This document shows positions 44,015 through 55,445 of a DNA stretch of 64,000 nt, piece by piece. The notes beneath the pieces are model-generated. The model was not told where the DNA came from. It worked only from the letters and a program-made list of their open reading frames with translations, and searched no databases. Position 1 is the stretch's first letter. Every line of letters begins with the position of its first letter. The position numbers and the translations under genes are program-made. Source of the DNA: Tamarix chinensis (taxonomy: Eukaryota > Streptophyta > Magnoliopsida > Caryophyllales > Tamaricaceae); assembly GCA_030549775.1 (NCBI GenBank), contig CM060171.1:146960859-147024858 (forward strand), in the 5' to 3' direction.

Positions 44015-44085
44015 CTGTTAAATATATGTATATACATATACATATATGTGTATAGATGTATATATATATATGTATATATGTATCA
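43838..44085 (+). repeat. AT/GT-rich nested repeat
   Basis: A block starting with 'ctcttaaatatatgtatatac' occurs near 43838 and 43936, and a variant 'ctgttaaatatatgtatatac' near 44017. Each is followed by (TA)n- and (TG)n-like runs. Long open frames over it (43873-44296) are low-complexity artefacts. Confidence 0.85.
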
Positions 44086-44596
44086 TCTCCGTTTCCTAGA
44101 TTTTTTTAAAATGATATTTTTACGTTTTTTCTCGTCCCTATCTTTTTTGAAATCAAGAAACCGGTTTCTTAGACGTATTTCTCCTTCCAAATACCCCGGC
44201 GTTAGAGTCCTCAGAGCCGGAAATATCGGATTCACCGACGAAAAATCCGAGCGAAATTTTAAAATCGGATGCGGAAAAAGCTTTCGAAATTTTTAAGTTC
44301 ATGTTGTTAGATATTCTCAACTTATGGGTTACCATGGCAACCCATGGCCAATTACACTTAAACCTAAACTAACCCATGTTTAAATAATATATATATGGGT
44401 TCAACCCATAATAACCCAACCCACTTATATTATAACTTAAGTTCATGGGTTGGATTATAGCTTGCCATGGAAAACCCAACCCATTGAACATGCCTACATG
44501 CATGTATATATGAATTGATGTTGTTTTACATTGCAGATTTGGTAAATATTTGAAAATGCATCTGTGTATGTGAGCTGGAACAAAATAGAAAAAATA

Positions 44597-45108
44597 CATA
44601 AAAAACATATAGTTTTAATAACGGTTCTTATTGAAACTATTATTATAGATGTTTTAATAATAGTTTTGAGTAAGAATCGTTATTAAAACAAACGTTTTAA
44701 TAACGGTTCCCCACTAAAACCATTATTAATACAATTTTTAGTAACGATTTTGAGTAAGAACTGTTATTAAAAGTTTGTATTTAATTTCAAATTTATGCTT
44801 ATTTAATATATATTAGGGTTTAATAAATACATAGTCAATGATTAAAACCCTAATTGGATAATATTTTAACAACTATTTTTATAATAACCGTTATTAAAAC
44901 TTTATTTTTAACAACGATTAACAACGATTTTAACTTGAAAACTGTTATTAAATACAAAGTTTACACCCATATTCATGGTTTTTTGTATTTTTTTTATGAT
45001 GGTTATAAACTGTTATTAAAGATTTAATAATGGATGATTCAATAACGGTTTAAAGCCGTTATTAAAACCATAAAATAACCGTTATTAGAACCCCTTTTAG
45101 GGGTAGTG
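44597..45108 (-). mobile_element. end fragment of a second CACTA element
   Basis: The right terminus on the minus strand reads CACTACCCCTAAAAGGGG. About 500 bp of TTTTAATAACGGTT-type inverted repeats lie inside it, like those of the element at 30008-35432. The other end is not seen, and the fragment stops near the hAT-like element at 44496. Confidence 0.75.
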
Positions 45109-45665
45109 TGAATATGATAAGATTGGGTACTCAACACAGTGGAGTGTATGTGCGTGTATGTATGTATAAATGTGTAGAGGGTGGAGGTGATGGTAGCATG
45201 CAGTAAGGAAAAGACAGAGAAAATGTTTGGGGGATATTTTGGGGTATGGAAGAGAGTAGAGTAGGGGTAAAATAATAGGATAGGGTAGGAATTTATTTAT
45301 TTATTTTTATGTTTAATTTGGATAGGTTAGGGTATCGGATAGAAAAATAATTCGGATTAGGATAGGTTTAAAAGGGGTCGTAAAGCGTAAAATAATCGAG
45401 AATAAATTTTAGAAAATTATTTTTGGGTTACGAATCAAATATTGTTAGTAAAATAATTTAGGATAAAATTTACGGGAATAAACTAGGATTAATTTAAATA
45501 ACTCAATTTCTATCAAAAATTTAACCTAATTAAATTTATACATAATCTGTCATAATAATACAAATAATAATAAGACTTTTAATATTAAACCTCCTAAAAT
45601 AATAATTACAACTAATCATACAAATATTAATTTATAATTAAGGTTTTTTAAAATGAGGTATTACA
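45109..45665 (-). mobile_element. 5' end of the gypsy 5' LTR
   Basis: On the minus strand it starts TGTAATACCTCATTTT at 45665. It matches 54827-55440 in inverted orientation: 'ttaattataaattaat', 'atgattagttataattattattttat', 'ggttacgaatcaaat/cgtaacccgaaat'. It is cut at 45109 by the CACTA end. Confidence 0.7.
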
Positions 45666-45967
45666 CAGTCATAGATAGAGTTTTATTGTATGGTAATATA
45701 TGTCCTTGATGTGTTGATGTATGGTGGCATGCATGAAATGATGAATGATTCTGGTGTTGTATATGTTGTTTTAGGTTGACAATAGCATAAGGTAAGAACT
45801 GTGTGCAGTCATGATTGTTTTGATTTCAAGTATTTATGTATAATCACGTCCATGCCATTTTATGTTATTGCATGTGTGAAAAGTTGAATAGTCTTTCACA
45901 CTAGGTGTCCTATGACTTAAGGATGGTAGACGTATGGTTCCATTAACCTAGTAGTATTTTGGTTAAT
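45666..45967. other. unassigned flank between LTRs
   Basis: No ORF or repeat boundary is seen. Because the LTR at 45973-49648 has a perfect duplication, this stretch was once joined to 49654 onward. Confidence 0.45.
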
Positions 45968-46089
45968 ATTATTGTAACACCCCCAAAATTCACTACTGAA
46001 AAATTTTGTTTTGTTAAAAGATAATTGCGGAAGCAAATTAATGAAACGTGAACTTTGGAAGTATTACCGCCACACTTATCATATTTCCC

Positions 46090-47165
46090 ATTTGGTTGGT
46101 TCGATTACCAAATCGCCCTTCTCCTTTGTTAAAATTACTAAATTGCCCTTGAGTTGGATAAATTACTAAATTACCCTCCTTCTTTATCATGATTACTATT
46201 TTGCCCCTTTAGTTGGTTAAATAATTATCGCTTTATCCTTTAATTGGCTAAATCACCAAATTGCCCCTTTAGTTGGATAATTACCAAATTGCCCTTCTCC
46301 TTTATCATAGTTACCATTTTACCCCTCTCAATTATTTTAATTGCCAATTTTACCCTTTTTAACTATCATGAATCTCAAATCACCCTTCTTCATAATTACC
46401 AATATTAATTTACCCTTCGTCATAATCATAATTATTAATTTACCCTTCTCCATATTTATAATTACTATATTACCCTTCTCTAGTATCATACTTATCCAAT
46501 TGCCCTTCTACACTCATAATTTAATTACTAAATTATCTTTTGTTGTTATCATAATTACCAAGTTACCCCCTTACTACCGGATTTACCATAACATCATTTT
46601 ATTTACAAAATTACCCTTCTACCCCTTACTTCAAATTACCCTAATATCCTTTTATTCATACAAATTACCACCATGCCCCTTTTCCTTGTAGAATTACCAT
46701 AACACCCCTTTTTCTTTTCAAATTACTATCTTACCCTTCTACATCCAAAATTATCATTGTTATCTTTCCTTATCAAAATACCATTTTGCCCTTCTTTTCC
46801 AAAATTACCATATTAACCTTTTACTCACAAAATTACCATAATACCCCTCACTTACAAAATTACCGTGTCACCATTCACTTATAAAATTTACCATATTACC
46901 ACTTACTTATGAAATTGCGATTTTGCTCATCTACCTCCAAAATTACCGCTTTACCCTTTTCTCCAAAAATTACCATAATACCCTTCTTTCTCACAACTTA
47001 CAATTTTATCCTTTTACTTATGAATTATCATTTAACCCCTTTCTTTTTAAATTACTAAATTACCCTTTTACTTATAAAATTACCGAAATACCCTTTTCAC
47101 TTATAAAATTTCCACTCAACCCCTTTATTCACCATTTTTATGAACTTACCATCACTACATAAAAT
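46090..47165 (+). repeat. degenerate ~20-bp ATTACCAAATTGCCCTTCT array
   Basis: Dozens of diverged units of the type AATTACCATTTTACCCTTCT follow one another over about 1 kb. Open frames across it (46341-46691 and 46923-47162) are artefacts of the array. A homologous array lies at 52930-53830. Confidence 0.85.
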
Positions 47166-47739
47166 AATGATATTATTCTTATCATCTAAGTCCACCCACT
47201 TGTCATTAATCAACATAATACTCATTAGCAACTACATACATTAGATCACATACTTCATAACCATAATTACTAGAATACCCTTAGACAATAATATCATTCA
47301 TGCCTTAGCAAAATAATACATCATAAACAAGCATTTAACATTTCTATCAATAATCAACCTTTTCCTTAATTATCATACCCACACATGGCACAAAGCTATC
47401 ATGCATTTCCCTTTTTCTTTCAATAAATGTAAACAACCATGTATATATCATGCTTGGCTCACAAAACATACATAAAATCATAATAAAATTCCTAATGTGC
47501 TAGCATACGTTTCCATGCATTTAAGGGAGGTTTAACGATTACCTTAATCCCGCAAAATATCAAATCTTACCAAGCATAATTAGCAACTCAACACCTAAAA
47601 ATAATATCCATCATTATTGTGTTAGAAATAAGAAATTAAAAGGATAAGACTTTATAAAAAAATTATTTAATAATAAAACACTTTAAATTAATTATCAATA
47701 TACCTCAAAAAATTTTCAAACAAGATACAACATGAGGGG

Positions 47740-48840
47740 GGAGCTCACGCTGCATGAGCAGCGTGAGTGTCATGCATAAATGAGAGGGGAAAAGGCTCGA
47801 AGAGGGGTGAAGGAAGAAAAATGAGCCATTTTCGGGTTGAGGTCTTTGGGCTAGAAAAGAGGGTAGTTGGGGGAGGTTTCAAGGCAAGGGAATGGTGCAG
47901 GAGTGAAGAGGGGGTGTTGGTGGTGGCTAAGGATGGTTTCGCGGCGGCAGAAGGCGGCGGAAAGGCGGCAAAGATGGCTGGCGATAAGGGGAACAATGGG
48001 GAGAAAAGAAAGAAGGGGTGGAGAAGGGAGGAAGTGTAGGGCTCAAGGGGGCGGCGTGGGGTGCAGGGAAGTAGGGGGTGGTGGTAGGAGTCGGTGCGGT
48101 GCAAGGGTTGGGTGCGGCGGTCGGAGCGGCGGACGACGGCGGCGCAGGGAGAAACCAGAAAAAAAAAATGGAAAGAAGGAAGGAGAAAGGAGGGAACTCG
48201 GGAGGAAGGAAGATGGCTCGAAAATGGGGTAGAAAAATGGACGAAGGGGAGAAGAAAAAGAAGAGGAAGGGTGAGGGGGTAGATGGCAGTGCATAGGGTG
48301 GCAGGGAGGCGGTAGGGTGGCAGGGAGAGGGTGGCGACGAGGAGGAGAGAATGGCAGACATGGATAGGGTGCAGGGGTAGATTGGCTTAAAATAGGGGAG
48401 AAGAGGTCGGGGTAGAGAGAGGGAGTAGCAGGGGCAGGTGCGGTGGCAGGCGGCAGCAGTCGCAGGTGGTCGGGCGGCAGCTGCAGGTGGTCGGGCTGCT
48501 GTCGACGATGGCAAAAATGGAGGTCGAGCGTGGCAGAAGAGAGAAAGGAAGAGAGGTGCTGGCGGGCAGGTGGATCGGCGTAGGAAAAGAAGAGCAACCC
48601 GGCCGGTCCAAGGAAAAAAATAAAGAGGGACGTTGGGCTGCTGGACGGCGTGCGAGGAGGAGGGGCTGGGGAAAGGAACGGGCCTGGCCCGACGAGCAAG
48701 GAGGGGGAAGGAGGCCAGCAGCCTGGCAGCCCAAAGCCAGGAAGAAGGGAGAAAAAGAGAAATGGGGGAAAGGAGAAAGAAAATAAAAGGTAGGAAAAGG
48801 AAATTGGGGAAAATGGAAAAATTGAAAATAATTAAATTTA
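47740..48840 (+). other. strongly strand-asymmetric G-rich LTR block
   Basis: The + strand is rich in GGG runs and poor in C. Examples are AGGGGGGAG, GGTAGTTGGGGGAGG and many GGCGGCGG and GAGGAGG words. Long minus-strand frames over it (195-218 codons) are Pro/Ser-rich and follow from the composition only. Homologous blocks are at 54430-54826 and 58740-60000. Confidence 0.75.
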
Positions 48841-49653
48841 TAAAATAATAGGATGTAATATTTTTGATAATAAGTTTATTTAATAATTTAATTTAATATA
48901 ATTTTTTTTCAAGGGCCACCTCACCCTATGTTGGACTAAAAATGAGTAACAACGAATACAAAATGCTTGGCCACACCATGGTGTAGCACCGTTATTTTCA
49001 ATAATAAGAATCATATATGGAAGCTAAATAATATGAGGGCATTATCGCCACTTCTAATATAAGTAGATACCACAACCCCACTTACACTTGTTGCTAAGGT
49101 TAATTAAAATAGAAAAACACACTAAACTTTATTACTAACTCATCCAACTAACTAAACAAAACAATGGAAAAGAAATTCTAATTATAGTAAAAAATCATGA
49201 GAATGATCTACTAAAATCAATAATGATAATAAAACTCTAAAAATGGCCACTATTCTTATTCTTCCCAACCATGTATGCCATCCACACCTTGAACATGTTA
49301 TTACTCAATTTGCACTAGGTCATCTACTCACCATATACATCATGAATCATCGCAATCCCTTTTAGAATATGTAACAAGTTAGCTAGAGGAACAATTAAGT
49401 AGCACGTAAATAATAGGATGGGCTTAACAAAGGATAATTATAGTAAAATACTAGTTTGAAAATTTATTTAAATAAAATAATATGATAAATAGAAAATATT
49501 AAATTTTATTTTATTAAATACTCTCATCCAATTTTACATAATCCAAACTCTATAAAATAATTAAAATAAATAATTTTAAAAGCTAATTTTATTTCAAATA
49601 AAAGTTATTTATTAAAATATAGGTTTTCAAAATTTTTGGGGTATTAAAATTAT

Positions 49654-51191
49654 GAAAAAGTGGCATTTTGATTATCTTAGGGAGTTAGCTGGCACATAAT
49701 AGGTTAGGGATACTATATAAAATAACTAGGAAAAAATAATAGGGTTTATGGAAAATATTATATAGGGAGAAAGACCATAAATGTGATTAGTAAAACTTAA
49801 GGGAAAGTTATGATCATATGTGATTAAAGTGGGATATTGGTACTAGGGAGTGGATACAAAGTTAGTGATGTCATCTCGAGTAGTCATGCAAATTTGGGAA
49901 GTCATTTGAGCACCCGGGAAGGAGTTATGACCAAAAGGTAAAATTAGGGTTTTGGGAGGCTAAAAAGTAACCCTGGGGGTAGGCTAACCTTGGAAAATTA
50001 TGTTAACCATAACATTTTGGGAATTTATACTAAATTTGGTAGCCATGTAAGGTCTAAGAAAGTAGTTATGTCCAAAATGATAAATTAGGTTTTTGGAGCG
50101 GTCTGAATAGGTAGGTCATTATCACATGTGTAAAATGTGAGAGTTAGGCCATGATGTTTGATTTAATGGTTAATAATATCATTATGTGCATAGGTAAGGA
50201 GTTTGAGGACTAGACAGGCACTAGAGAAGAGACTAGGCTAAATAGGAGAAATTTAGGGTTTTGGAGGAGATCCGAATAGTTACCCTTAGAAGCTAGTTAT
50301 TATCACATATGTAAAATGTGGGTAAGAGGTCATGACTCTTGAATATTTGGTTCCTAATAACATATTGAGATTTATTGGGTAAATTGGGGACTAAAGGGGA
50401 ATTGGAGGAGAGGATATGCTAGGGTTATGAGATTAGGATTTATAAAGGAAAACACGGTTGTTTCAAGGTAGGAGTTGGTACAGTGTCTTGTATGAGTTGG
50501 TGTACATGACTGTATGATAAAATTGAAATAAATATAACACAAATAATACACTAATTACTTAAAGTGGAAGATCATTTGAGTTATGCTTAGTTACACTTTC
50601 CGATCCATCGGCAATAATAGTGGCCAAGAGCGTCTTGCCTTGGAGTTGTACCTTGTTATCATTCAACCAGTGAGAATAGCGGGATTCCGAATTTAAGTAA
50701 ATTAAACCATTGGATGTTAATAAATTTTGGTAAGACATTAATTACTTACAATGGAATATCACATGGGTTAGAGCCAGATGTACCTTAATTATCGATCCAT
50801 TGGTGAGAATAGTGGTTAGGAACATTATGCCCTAGGGTTGTACTTTGATTACAGATCCACTGATAAGAATAGTGATAAGAACTATCCTTTCCTAGAAGTT
50901 GTACTTGATTAATATTTTACTTGTTGAAAATAGTGGGGTCTTTGAACCCAACGCGAATAAAATCATGAAATAGTTCTCATTGCACTATTACCATATGTTA
51001 AGAGGATAATAAATACGTTGATAAGATCAACTTATGCTCTTGTCATCTCTTATCATGGTATCATTAATTTATGTGACCTTCTTGATTGTATTGTTATCTT
51101 ACTTAGTACATAGCGTATTGATCATCCTTATTATGGGTGCTTCTCATTCCCTAGTAGCAGAGACCCCTTTTGAGTTTGTGTAGGTAAATGA
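49654..51191 (+). mobile_element. gypsy-family LTR, sense +, interrupted at 51191
   Basis: It carries the inverted form of the LTR signature: 'gatccatcggcaataatagtggcc', 'ccagtgagaatagcgggattcc', 'gatccattggtgagaatagtgg' (50600-50940), then 'cttagtacatagcgtattgatcatc' and 'gggtgcttctcatt' (51090-51150), equivalent to the reverse complement of 55900-55980. It breaks off where the next LTR starts at 51192. Confidence 0.7.
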
Positions 51192-54100
51192 TGTAATATC
51201 CCCAAAATTCACTACTAAAATTTTTTGTTTTATTAAAAGAAATAGTGGAAGCAAAGAAAATAATATGTGAATTTCGGGGATATTACTGCTAAATTTAGTA
51301 CCAGACCGATTCACTTCTACCATTCCAGTACCAAGTGCTAAGGCTAAAAGAATGAAATACAATTTGCTAGAAACTCCAACCATATTTAAATCAAAGTAGC
51401 ACAATAAACATTTTACAAGAATAGAACCTACCATTGGTGGTTACAAGAATACATATTATATTTAAACCAGTAGTTAAAAAGAGAAAGAAGCGAAACCCTG
51501 AAAGTTTCGGATAATCCTTACGCTCTTTTCCGTTGTCCACTTGAATAACACCTGAAACGAACCTACAAGGGACATTGCCCATTGAACAGGCAGGGGCCCA
51601 TGAATGGAACCCTTTAGTACCATGGTATTAAGTAACTCTTTAAACCACACTGAAGAGTAGACCCATAATGCAATACATGATGTAAAACTATATACATATA
51701 TTATAAGAAATGCATACACAATATCCACATACTTAGCAAGTCCATCACATATTAATAAATCATAACGTGAAATTAATACTTTTGGGTCTTAAGCCATTAA
51801 TTCATCATTATTCAATCATCTCTCAAATTATATCCATATGATTGTGGGAACACCGCAATTATAGCTTGTAAACCAAACACATACAGGGCAGAATGCTCCT
51901 GACCACTATTATTCACCGGTGGATCGGTCTCCAGGGAAGAAGGCTCCTGGCCACTATCATCGCTGGTGGATCGGTCTGGCCCCAACTCATATGGTCTTCC
52001 ACTATAAGTGATTAGCATTTTCCATGATTTATTCACATCCAAGATTTAGTTTATTGAGCTCGGGACCCCCACTATTATAGCCGGTGGACCAGAATACATA
52101 TATACATATTTCAGGGCAAAACGATATTGAGCCACTATTATATTCGGTGAACTGGTACTCATAAACATCTTCTAGGACAAAATTTTCTTGGGCCACTATT
52201 ACAGTGGACCAGTACTCATAATATAATTCATTTGGGCTCGGTTCAATTGTCTTTCACTTTCATGATTAGTGTTTTCCCTTTTAATTAGTACAACAATTCC
52301 ATTTATTTGCCTTGAGGGGAGATCAAGATCTCAAAGACATAGAGGTACACCGGTCGTACTGGTGCATACAAGCTACTTAGTACCCTTCAACCATCAACCC
52401 AGGGACGCAAAGGTACCCTGTTCGTACTGGTGCATACAAGCTATATAGTACCCTACCGACAAGGGTACCTAATCCATAAGTATGTATAACCCTTAAATAA
52501 GTCCGTAGAGCTAGATTGAGTAAGATGTAGGGCCTGGCTGGGGCCCAAAGGCACACCATCAAATACCAGAATAATCGTAGACTAAACCACGTCTTTAGGA
52601 TAGCGACCCCTAAAGAGCCACCATTCTTGATCTCGGAATCTTTCTCTTTCATTATTAGTGTCTTAATTAAGGTGATCATGAAAAGCAAAACATCCAGATA
52701 CTTATTCACTTTCAATTGTTTCTAATATTATTAGGTACTCCTTATTCATATAATTATCTAAGATAGCATAGAGGAATCACTAAGGCCATCATTATCTCAT
52801 CTAATTCTGATTCAGGATTCGTTCTCGTGATACTTATTGATTGTCAAATACCTTTATCTTGCTATTCAATATTATTTGAGTTTTATTATGAAACTTCGTT
52901 AACCCATTGACATATTAGATACGAGTTAATGATTTACCCCTTTCATCTCTACAAAATTACCGAATTACCCCGTGCTTGTATAATTATTAAGTCACCCCTC
53001 TTTACTTGCCAAATTACCATATTACCCTCCATGTTGCATAATTACCAAATTGCCCCTTACTTGGGTTAGGTTACCAAGTTATCTTCCATACTTATTAAAT
53101 CACCAATCACCATTCGTATTTGTTACACTTATCAGATTTTCCATTTGGTTGGTTAGATTACCAAACTGTCCTTCTCAATTATTATAATTAAAAAATTGTC
53201 CTTTTATTGGTAAAATTACTAAATTGTCCTTCCCCATTTTTATAATTACCAAGTTGCCCTTTTGTTGGTTAAATTACCAAATTGCCCTTCTCCATTATTA
53301 TAATTACTATTTTATCCCTCTACTTCATTAAATTACCATTTTACCCTTCTACTTTATTAAATTAACATTTCACCCTTCCTTCACACCAAATTATCATTTG
53401 CCCTTCTACTTTGATAAATTACCATTTTACCCCTCTACTTCATTAAATTACCATTTTACCCTTCTTCTTTATTAAATTGCCAAAATGCCCTTCCTTTACA
53501 CCAAATCCCCATTTCACCCATCTACGTACAAAATTACCATATTACCCTTTTACTTACAACATTACTATATTATCCTTTTACTTACAAAATTACCATTTTG
53601 CCTTTTTAATTACAAAATTACTATTTTGCCTCTTACTTCTAAAATTACCATAATACCTTTTTCATTATATTTAATCCACCAAAATACTTTCTCACTTCCA
53701 AAACTTATCAAGTTACCACCTCTCCATGTGAAATTACTAAAATGCCCTTCTTACTTGTCCATTTACCATTCCCCCCTTTACTCTTACACTTTATCATTTT
53801 GCCCTTATTACACCACTTTTATTAAAACACCCTCACTACATAACATATTAATATTAATACTCCATACTCATCATCCAACTCCACCAACTATTATTATTTA
53901 GCATAATACTCATTAGCACCCACAATTATTTAGGTCATACTCTTACATAAGAAATATTACTAAAATGCCCCTAGGGCTCATAATAACAATATTTATGCAT
54001 CAATAGTAACAATAACATAATATATCATAGATAAGTACTTAACATTTTTATTAACAATAAAGCTCCTTCATTAAGCATTATTTCTACACATGACACATAA

Positions 54101-54826
54101 ATTAGCAAAAATCAATACAAGCAACTAATTACATTATACTGAACAACATGGATCATGTATATAAACACATTAAAAACCCTAATGTGATAGCATACGTTTA
54201 TCCATATGTTTAAGTAAGGTTTAACGGTTACCTTATTTCCCACAAAAATCGAACCTTACCAATACCCCGACTAAAGATTCAAGCTTTGATTAGCAAAATC
54301 AATACCCTAAAATAATATCAATAATTATCATATTAGAAATAGGAAAAACCAAAATCATAAAACTTTATCAAAACTTAACTAATGATATACTTTACTTAAC
54401 TATTAATATACCTTAAAATCTAGCCAAATCATGAAATGGGGGCAGCAAACTCATGCTACTCATGAAGCGTGAGCTACATGCAAAATAGCAAGGAAGGAGG
54501 GGGTCGAAGAGGGTGGAAGAAAGGGAGAGGGTTGTTTTCAGGTTGGGGTTTTGGGGAAACAATAGAGGGCAGGTGGGGGAGAGTTAGGATAAGGGATAGG
54601 TGCATGGGTGGAGTGGGGGTGTAGGTGGTGGTTGGGGATGGGTGATCGACAACCAAAGGCGGAGGAGGCGGCGACGGAAGGGCTGCGAAGGGGGCTGTAG
54701 GAGTGGCGAGGGAGAAGAAAGAAGGAAAAAGGAGGAGGAAAAGGAGAGGCTTCATGGGTGGGTTTTGGCCAAAGGAGGTAACGGGGTGGTAGGGGAGGTT
54801 GTATGGAGTGAGTTGGTGGCTCGGGA
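51192..54826 (-). mobile_element. gypsy-family LTR, sense -, interrupted at 54827
   Basis: The + strand begins TGTAATATCCCCAAAATT. It then has 'ggaagcaaag', 'ccattccagtaccaagtgctaaggctaa', the CCGGTGG-type motifs (51890-52210), the ATTACC array (52930-53830), 'taaggtttaacggttacctta' (54210-54240), and a G-rich block. Its sense 5' end is missing because another LTR starts at 54827. Confidence 0.75.
52930..53830 (+). repeat. degenerate ~20-bp ATTACCATTTTACCC array
   Basis: Same type as 46090-47165, for example AAATTACCATTTTACCCTTC in several successive units. The 138-codon frame at 53485-53901 is an artefact of this array. Confidence 0.85.
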
Positions 54827-55196
54827 TGTAAAACCTCGGTTTTAGAAATGTTAATTATAAATTAATAATCCTATGATTAGTTATAATTATTATTTTATGA
54901 GGTTAAATATTAAAAGTGCTATTATTATTCATATTATTACAATGGTTTATATATAAAAATAATCAGATTAAAAAGGTGATAGAATCAAACTATTTATTTT
55001 AATCCTAGTTTACATTCGTAAATTTTATTCTAATTATTTTATTAATAACCGCGAGCCGTAACCCGAAATAATTTTCTAAAATTTATTTTCGATTATTTTA
55101 CCTTTTTTATTTTATTTAAACCTATCTTAGATTCGATTATTTTTTCCCGAATTATTTTTTCTATCTAATATTCTAATTTATCGGAACTAAATTTAA

Positions 55197-55240
<44 letters not shown>

Positions 55241-55445
55241 TTTCTTCTCTCTCTCCCCCTTCCATTTACTGTCTCTTCCCCATAAATACTCTCCCTGTCT
55301 CCCTCACTTTCTTACTTTACTCGATCCTCTGCATTTATACTCACATATACACGTTACACACTACACAGATACACTTACACACTCCAAACATTCCCCCAAC
55401 CCACTATTCCTCACATCCCCCTACTGCGCACGACAACTTCCTTGA
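54827..55445 (+). mobile_element. 5' end of a gypsy-family LTR, sense +
   Basis: It starts TGTAAAACCTCGGTTTTAG at 54827 and has an (AT)17 run at 55201-55234, then a C-rich pyrimidine stretch (55240-55440). It is interrupted by the solo LTR at 55446-60333 and resumes at 60339 in the same C-rich style. Confidence 0.65.

Larger units (their letters stand above)
42193..44496. mobile_element. hAT-like element (2.3 kb) packed with internal repeats
   Basis: The left end reads TAGGGGTGTTCAAATGGGT and the reverse complement of the right end reads TAGGCATGTTCAATGGGTTG, so the terminal inverted repeats match over at least 15 of 19 bases. 'aacccatgggtta' words are abundant on both sides. There is no coding domain. 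The flanking 8-mers are taggtgga and catgcatg, which do not match. The left flank is gypsy gag and the right flank is CACTA-related. Confidence 0.65.
29852..45665 (-). mobile_element. damaged chromovirus-like Ty3/gypsy element with nested insertions
   Basis: Reading on the minus strand from right to left: a 5' LTR fragment (45665-45109, starting TGTAATACC), gag remains (42192-41910 and 40165-39850), protease (39496-39296), reverse transcriptase (about 38840-38400), RNase H (about 38110-37860), integrase (about 37300-36870), then a 3' LTR fragment (36255-35436 and 30004-29852). Insertions inside it are a CACTA element, a copia solo LTR, a hAT-like element and a second CACTA end. The gag-PR-RT-RH-INT order and the post-integrase text (VHNVFHISQQWKY, DPSHMI-like) are of the chromovirus type. 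The outer 5-mers are tactc and cagtc, matching in only 3 of 5 bases, so a TSD is not proven. Confidence 0.65.
45973..49648 (-). mobile_element. solo LTR of the gypsy family with perfect TSD
   Basis: The + strand begins TGTAACACCCCCAAAATT at 45973 and ends TTTTTGGGGTATTAAA at 49648. The 5-bp sequence attat flanks both sides (45968-45972 and 49649-49653). Compared with 51192-54826 it lacks about 1.85 kb near its left end. It contains the degenerate ATTACC array (46100-47160) and a G-rich block (47740-48840). There is no internal coding region, so it is a solo LTR. Confidence 0.85.

Noticed and set aside
43873..44296. Ile/Tyr-rich ORFs suggesting small membrane proteins
   Set aside because: Produced by (TA)n/(TG)n microsatellite DNA inside the hAT-like element.
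46341..47162. ORFs of 116 and 79 codons (and 53485-53901, 138 codons)
   Set aside because: They read straight through the degenerate ATTACC tandem array, giving repetitive Leu/Pro/Phe text. Not genes.
47745..48734. Long Pro/Ser-rich minus-strand ORFs (up to 218 codons) and Gly/Arg-rich plus-strand ORFs
   Set aside because: They overlap on both strands and in all frames over a G-run-rich LTR block. No domain, no codon bias, and homologous LTR copies do not keep the frames.
52377..52715. Minus-strand ORF of 112 codons
   Set aside because: It lies within an LTR copy; the matching parts of the other LTR copies (62850-63180) do not keep the frame.
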